DNA of 64,000 bases from Aestuariicoccus sp032586235 (lineage in GTDB: Bacteria; Pseudomonadota; Alphaproteobacteria; Rhodobacterales; Rhodobacteraceae), in the NCBI RefSeq assembly GCF_032586235.1, contig NZ_JAWHTD010000012.1, positions 1-64,000 on the forward strand, given 5' to 3'. This document shows, piece after piece, positions 59,896 through 64,000 of this stretch (positions within the stretch are counted from its first letter, which is position 1; each line of letters starts with the position of its first letter). The notes under the pieces were generated by a model. That model was given only the letters and a program-made list of their open reading frames with translations, did no database searches and was not told the DNA's origin. A program made the translations under genes and the position numbers.

Positions 59896-60468
59896 ATGCA
59901 GCACAGCCTTCCCGCGCCCTCCCGCAACCTCGGGGCCGACCTGCGCGCCCTGCGCAAGACGCGCGGGCTGACACTGGCGGCGATGGCGGACACTCTGGGC
60001 CGGTCGGTCGGCTGGCTGAGCCAGGTCGAACGCGACCTGTCGATCCCCTCCGTCGCCGACCTGCGCCACATCGCGGCCACTTTGGACGTACCGCTGTCGA
60101 TGCTCTTCGGCCACCCGCGCACCCCGGCGGACGAGGCCGGACGCATCGTGCGCAACGGCGCCCGCCGCCCCATCGGCAACCGCATCGCCGGGCTGGTCGA
60201 GGAACTCCTCTCGCCCGACCTGACCGACGACTTCGAGATGGTGCACTCCACCTTCCAGCCGCACTCACGCATCACCGGCATCGTCACCCGCCCGACCCAG
60301 GAACTGGGCTACATGATCTCGGGCAAGCTCGACCTGGAAATCGGCGGCCGCCGCTTCACCTTGACCCCGGGCGACAGCTTCCGCATCAAAGGCGAGCCGT
60401 TCCGCTGGGCCAACCCCTATGACGACCCCGCCGAGGCGATCTGGGTCATCGCGCCGCCGGTCTACTGA
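59896..60468 (+). CDS. XRE-family regulator with cupin domain
   Basis: A 190-residue regulator. The N-terminal HTH (about residues 12-65) includes LRALRKTRGLTLAAMADTLG and SVGWLSQVERDLSIPSVADL. The C-terminal cupin (about 110-188) has HSRITGIVTRPTQELGYMIS, GKLDLEIGGRRFTLTPGDSF and KGEPFRWANPYDDPAEAIWV, and should bind the effector. Similar proteins control polyamine, amino-acid or betaine degradation. ATG 59896 is chosen because an upstream GTG lies inside the operator array. Its stop overlaps the next start (TGATG). Confidence 0.9.
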   Translation: MQHSLPAPSRNLGADLRALRKTRGLTLAAMADTLGRSVGWLSQVERDLSIPSVADLRHIAATLDVPLSMLFGHPRTPADEAGRIVRNGARRPIGNRIAGLVEELLSPDLTDDFEMVHSTFQPHSRITGIVTRPTQELGYMISGKLDLEIGGRRFTLTPGDSFRIKGEPFRWANPYDDPAEAIWVIAPPVY

Positions 60469-61094
60469 TGACGTTCCAGGGCTGGACCATATTCGCGCTT
60501 TTCTGGGTGGTGTTCGTCACTTCCCCGGGGCCGAACGCGGTGAACTGCATCCTCAACGGCATCAGCTACGGCTTTGCCCGGTCGCTGTGGGGCGTGGCGG
60601 CGATCCTGACACAGGCGAGCCTCTTCCTGGCGCTCTCGGCCATCGGCGTGACAGCGCTGCTGACCACCTCGCCCACAGGTTTCCTGATCGCCAAGATCGT
60701 GGGCGCGGGGTTCCTGCTTTGGATGGGCATCCGCAACTGGATCCGCGCGAAGACGCCCATCAGGGCGGATGAGCAGCCCTCGGCGAATATTTACACCAGC
60801 GCCTTCGCCATCGCCACGATCAACCCGAAATCCGTCGCGGGCTACCTCGCCGCCTTTTCGCAATTCGTCCAGACCGACGTGCCCATCGCCGCGCAGATGT
60901 GGGTGATCGTCCCCACCGCCCTGACCATAACCGCCGCCAGCTACGCCACGTACACGGCCCTCGGCGCCGGGCTCGGCCGGGCAGCGCTCGGCGCGGTGGC
61001 CAACCGTATCGTGCGGCGCGTTCTTGCGGCCTGCTTCATCCTTTACGGTCTTGCGCTCGGCGCGACCGCCCTGCCCGACTGGAGCCCTGAATGA
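60468..61094 (+). CDS. LysE/RhtB family exporter
   Basis: A 208-residue membrane protein with about five to six hydrophobic segments. FALFWVVFVTSPGPNAVNCI contains the SPGPN signature of LysE/RhtB exporters. IATINPKSVAGYLAAFSQFV contains the NPK motif. Export of amino acids or related compounds is expected. Overlaps the regulator gene by one base and the GFA gene by four (ATGA). Confidence 0.9.
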   Translation: MTFQGWTIFALFWVVFVTSPGPNAVNCILNGISYGFARSLWGVAAILTQASLFLALSAIGVTALLTTSPTGFLIAKIVGAGFLLWMGIRNWIRAKTPIRADEQPSANIYTSAFAIATINPKSVAGYLAAFSQFVQTDVPIAAQMWVIVPTALTITAASYATYTALGAGLGRAALGAVANRIVRRVLAACFILYGLALGATALPDWSPE

Positions 61095-61459
61095 ACGGAA
61101 GCTGCGCCTGCGGAACCATCCGCTTCACCGTCACCGGCCAACCGCGTAAGGCCTCGGCCTGCCATTGCACCCAATGCCGCAAGATGAGCGGCTACGCCTG
61201 GTCCTCGGCGCAGGTCCCGACCTCCGCCCTGTCGATCACCGGCCCGGTGGCATGGTTCGCCTCCTCCGACAGCGCCAGGCGCGGCCTCTGCCCCACCTGC
61301 GGCGCGTTCCTGTTCTGGAAGGCCCATGACGAGGACCTGATCAGTTTTGCCCTCGGCGCCATCGACGGGCCCACCGGGCTGACGCTGGAAAAACATATCT
61401 TCACGGCGGACAAGGGTGATTACTACACCATCGCCGACGGGCTGGAGCAGAAACCATGA
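61091..61459 (+). CDS. GFA-family (glutathione-dependent formaldehyde-activating-like) protein
   Basis: A 122-residue zinc-binding protein. Cys ligands are in GSCACGTIRF, ACHCTQCRKMSGYAW and GLCPTCGAFLFWK, as in the GFA/CENP-V fold. The original member speeds formaldehyde addition to glutathione, but most family members are untested. Its place beside a demethylating-type flavoprotein fits formaldehyde handling (inference). Overlaps both neighbours by four bases. Confidence 0.88.
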   Translation: MNGSCACGTIRFTVTGQPRKASACHCTQCRKMSGYAWSSAQVPTSALSITGPVAWFASSDSARRGLCPTCGAFLFWKAHDEDLISFALGAIDGPTGLTLEKHIFTADKGDYYTIADGLEQKP

Positions 61460-62076
61460 GCTGGCTCACCCTCGTCGATCCCGCCACGCTGGCGGTTTTC
61501 ATGGCGGCGGGCATCGCGCTCAACCTGACGCCCGGCGCGGATGTGATGTTCGCCACCGCCTGCGGCGCGGCGCAGGGCTGGCAAAGCGGCGTTGCCGCCG
61601 CCGCGGGCATCAGCGCCGGATCCATCGTGCATGTCGCGCTGACCGCCGCCGGTCTGGCCGCGCTGCTTCAGACCTATCCCGCCGCGCTGGAGGCGATCCG
61701 CTGGGCCGGCGCGGCCTACCTGGCGTGGCTCGCATGGCGCAGCTGGCAAACCGCCGGGCCAGCCTGCGCGAGCCCCGCCGCAACCCTGCGCGCCGCCGCC
61801 CGGCGCGGGCTGCTGACCAACGTGCTGAACCCCAAGGTCGCGCTTTTCGTGCTGGCCTTCCTGCCGCAATTCACCGATCCCTCGCGCGGGCCGGTCTGGG
61901 CGCAGATCGTCCTCTTGGGGCTGGTCTTCACCTCTACCGGCTTTGTCATCACCGCCGCCTACGGCGCCACGGCAGGCGCGCTGGCCACACCGCTGCGCCG
62001 GCACGCCAGAGCCCTCAACCGCATCACTGCCACGGTCTATGCCGCGCTCGCCGCGCGCCTTGTCCTGACCCCATAA
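61456..62076 (+). CDS. LysE/RhtB family exporter (second copy)
   Basis: A 206-residue membrane protein. GIALNLTPGADVMFATACGA carries the N-terminal LysE signature (TPGAD) and LTNVLNPKVALFVLAFLPQF the NPK motif, with a last TM near the C-terminus. It differs clearly from the other LysE copy two genes upstream, so it is not a recent duplication. It begins inside the GFA stop (ATGA) and precedes the flavoprotein gene by 11 bases. Confidence 0.9.
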   Translation: MSWLTLVDPATLAVFMAAGIALNLTPGADVMFATACGAAQGWQSGVAAAAGISAGSIVHVALTAAGLAALLQTYPAALEAIRWAGAAYLAWLAWRSWQTAGPACASPAATLRAAARRGLLTNVLNPKVALFVLAFLPQFTDPSRGPVWAQIVLLGLVFTSTGFVITAAYGATAGALATPLRRHARALNRITATVYAALAARLVLTP

Positions 62077-62087
62077 GGAGCCATGCC

Positions 62088-64000
62088 ATGTCCGATTTTC
62101 CCACCACCGCACGCGTCGTCATCATAGGCGGCGGGGCCGTCGGCGCCTCGGCGCTCTACCACCTGGCCAAGGCGGGCTGGACCGACAGCGTCCTGCTGGA
62201 AAAGAACGAGCTCACCGCCGGCTCCACCTGGCACGCCGCCGGAAACTGCCCGTCCTTCAGCACCTCCTGGGCGATCATGAACATGCAGCGCTATTCGCTG
62301 AGCCTCTATGCCCGCCTCGCGGACGAGGTGGATTACCCGATGAACTACCACGTCACCGGGTCGATCCGGCTGGGCCACAGCCGCGAACGCGTGATGGAAT
62401 TCGAACGCGCGCGGTCGATGGGCCGCTATCAGGGCATGGATCTCGAGATGATGCAGGTGAGCGACATCAAGGACCGCTATCCCTTCGTCGAAACCCACGA
62501 TCTGGCCGGCGCGCTCTGGGATCCGGACGATGGCGATATCGACCCCGCGCAGCTGACCCAGGCGCTGGCCAAGGGCGCGCGCCAGATGGGCGCGCGGATC
62601 GAGCGCTTCTGCCCGGCCACCGGCGTCAGCCGCCGCGGCGACGAATGGATCGTGCACACCGAAAAAGGCGACATCGCCTGCGAAAAGGTCGTGAACGCCG
62701 CGGGCTACTACGCCCAGCGCGTCGGCGAATGGTTCAAGCCCTACGGCGGCCGGACCGTGCCCATGGCGGTGATGTCGCACCAGTTCTTCCTGACCGAGGA
62801 AATCCCCGAGCTCGCCGCCTGGACCCGCGACAACGGCCGCAAAGTGCCGCTCTTGCGCGACGTCGACAGCTCGTACTACCTTCGCCAGGACAAGAACGGC
62901 CTGAACCTCGGCCCCTACGAGCGCAACTGCAAGGCCCACTGGATCACCCCCGACGACCCCATGCCCGAGGATTTCAGCTTTCAGCTTTATCCCGACGATC
63001 TGGAGCGGTTGGAATGGTATATCGAGGACGCCATGGCCCGGGTGCCGCTCCTCGGCACCGCCGGGGTGGGCCGGGTGATCAACGGCCCCATCCCCTATGC
63101 ACCTGACGGCCTGCCCCTGCTGGGCCCCATGCCCGGCGTGCCCAATGCCTATGAGGCCTGCGTCTTTACCTTCGGCATCACCCAGGCGGGCGGCGCGGGC
63201 AAGGTGCTGGCCGAATGGGTGACCGAGGGCCAGACCGAATGGGACATGTGGGCCACCGACCCGCGCCGCTATACACATTACACCGACCGCGATTATTGCA
63301 TCGCCAAGGCCATCGAGGTCTACGGCCACGAATACGGTATGCATTTCCCGCATCACGCATGGCCCGCCGGGCGCGACCGCAAACTGTCGCCGGTGCACGA
63401 CAAGATCGTCTCACTCGGCGGCCAGATGGGAGCCTACAACGGCTGGGAACGCGCCAACTGGTTCGCCAAACCGGGCGACGACACCTCCGAGGAGGCGACC
63501 CAGACCTGGGAGCGCGCCGGCCCCTGGCAGGCCCGCATCCGCGAGGAATGCGAAGCGGTGCGCGACCATTGCGGCATGCTCGACCTGCCGGGCTTTTCGC
63601 GTTTCAAGGTTTACGGCCCCGGCGCGGACGACTGGCTGCGCGGGCAGATCACCGGCGCGCTGCCAAAGGTCGGGCGCTGCGGGCTGATCTACTTCGCCGA
63701 CGACCGCGGCCGCATCCTGACCGAGATGACGGTCGCCCGCGAAGAAGAGGACAGATTCATCCTTGTCACCGCCGCCGCCGCCCAGTGGCACGACGGCGAG
63801 ATGCTGAAATCCCGCCTGCCCGCCGATGGCAGCCTCTCGTTCGAGGACTGGACCGACCGCATGTCCACCCTCATCGTCACCGGGCCAAAGTCCCGTGACG
63901 TGCTCTCCGGCCTGACGCCGGGCGATTTGTCCCTGCCCTGGCTCAGCCTGCAGGACACCACCGTCGCGGGCCGCTGGGCCGCCCTGGTCCGGCTCTCCTT
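62088..64000 (+). CDS. Dimethylglycine/sarcosine dehydrogenase-like flavoprotein (3' end beyond window)
   Basis: At least 637 residues, cut off by the window end (family about 800-850). The FAD-binding motif is ARVVIIGGGAVGASALYHLA with the acidic Glu in VLLEKNELTAGSTWHAAGN, the site region where family members carry covalent FAD. DAO-type sequence continues to about residue 385 (NGPIPYAPDGLPLLGPMPGV). A GcvT-like tetrahydrofolate-binding half starts near residue 430 (DKIVSLGGQMGAYNGWERAN, FSRFKVYGPGADDWLRGQIT). Such enzymes remove N-methyl groups and pass them to tetrahydrofolate or release formaldehyde. AAGGAG precedes the ATG. Confidence 0.88.
   Translation, partial: MSDFPTTARVVIIGGGAVGASALYHLAKAGWTDSVLLEKNELTAGSTWHAAGNCPSFSTSWAIMNMQRYSLSLYARLADEVDYPMNYHVTGSIRLGHSRERVMEFERARSMGRYQGMDLEMMQVSDIKDRYPFVETHDLAGALWDPDDGDIDPAQLTQALAKGARQMGARIERFCPATGVSRRGDEWIVHTEKGDIACEKVVNAAGYYAQRVGEWFKPYGGRTVPMAVMSHQFFLTEEIPELAAWTRDNGRKVPLLRDVDSSYYLRQDKNGLNLGPYERNCKAHWITPDDPMPEDFSFQLYPDDLERLEWYIEDAMARVPLLGTAGVGRVINGPIPYAPDGLPLLGPMPGVPNAYEACVFTFGITQAGGAGKVLAEWVTEGQTEWDMWATDPRRYTHYTDRDYCIAKAIEVYGHEYGMHFPHHAWPAGRDRKLSPVHDKIVSLGGQMGAYNGWERANWFAKPGDDTSEEATQTWERAGPWQARIREECEAVRDHCGMLDLPGFSRFKVYGPGADDWLRGQITGALPKVGRCGLIYFADDRGRILTEMTVAREEEDRFILVTAAAAQWHDGEMLKSRLPADGSLSFEDWTDRMSTLIVTGPKSRDVLSGLTPGDLSLPWLSLQDTTVAGRWAALVRLS

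Overview
The window is chromosomal DNA from an alphaproteobacterium of the Rhodobacterales (Rhodobacteraceae/Roseobacter group). The support is combined: high-G+C, densely packed genes; a petP-petR-type regulator pair; the chvI-chvG-hprK-rapZ-EIIA-HPr block divergent from ATP-type pckA; a long-form methylsuccinyl-CoA dehydrogenase of the ethylmalonyl-CoA pathway; the xseB-ispA-dxs block; and two RTX-type calcium-binding proteins. No rRNA, tRNA or CRISPR array was seen. The species cannot be named from the sequence.

Layout. 1-3.3 kb: a 996-residue RTX adhesin/exoprotein. 3.3-7.9 kb: a segment visibly lower in G+C, with about 0.9 kb lacking a convincing gene, then a compact integrative element (tyrosine integrase, AlpA-like regulator, HTH protein and three unknown proteins), all on the minus strand. 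7.9-14.7 kb: GNAT, HU, AMP nucleosidase, VOC protein, class II aldolase, lytic transglycosylase lipoprotein, methyltransferase, epimerase, ExoD. 14.7-19.98 kb (minus): dxs, ispA, xseB, HDAC-like deacetylase, petR, petP. 20-22.3 kb: ilvE behind a large palindrome, and a PAS protein.

22.4-30.8 kb: a spermidine/putrescine-type ABC importer (two oversized permeases, a DUF1330 protein, binding protein, ATPase) divergent from an ectoine-hydrolase-like (DoeA/EutD) enzyme overlapping an ArgE-like M20 deacetylase. I infer an uptake-and-degradation unit for an ectoine-like or N-acyl-diamine compound; this is the best candidate for a little-described system. 30.8-40.5 kb: L,D-transpeptidase, ribA, an orphan response regulator, a predicted FnrL-controlled small RNA, YigZ-like protein, pnp, GH25 lysozyme, rpsO, a membrane-anchored RTX protein, DUF1643 and truB. 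40.5-50.8 kb: MATE pump, acyltransferase, the PTS/HprK/ChvGI control block, pckA, DUF3859 and TauE. 50.9-59.8 kb: mcd, pheT, gamma-glutamyltransferase family protein, an RsbW/RsbV-like switch, thiolase and fRMsr. 59.8-64 kb: a five-gene transcription unit (XRE-cupin regulator, LysE, GFA, LysE, dimethylglycine/sarcosine dehydrogenase-like flavoprotein cut by the window end) preceded by a regular array of GTGAAA/TTTCAC half-sites. It looks like a catabolic unit for an N-methylated amine or amino acid, with exporters and a formaldehyde-associated protein family.

All assignments come from reading translations and DNA patterns by eye. No database search or folding program was run.
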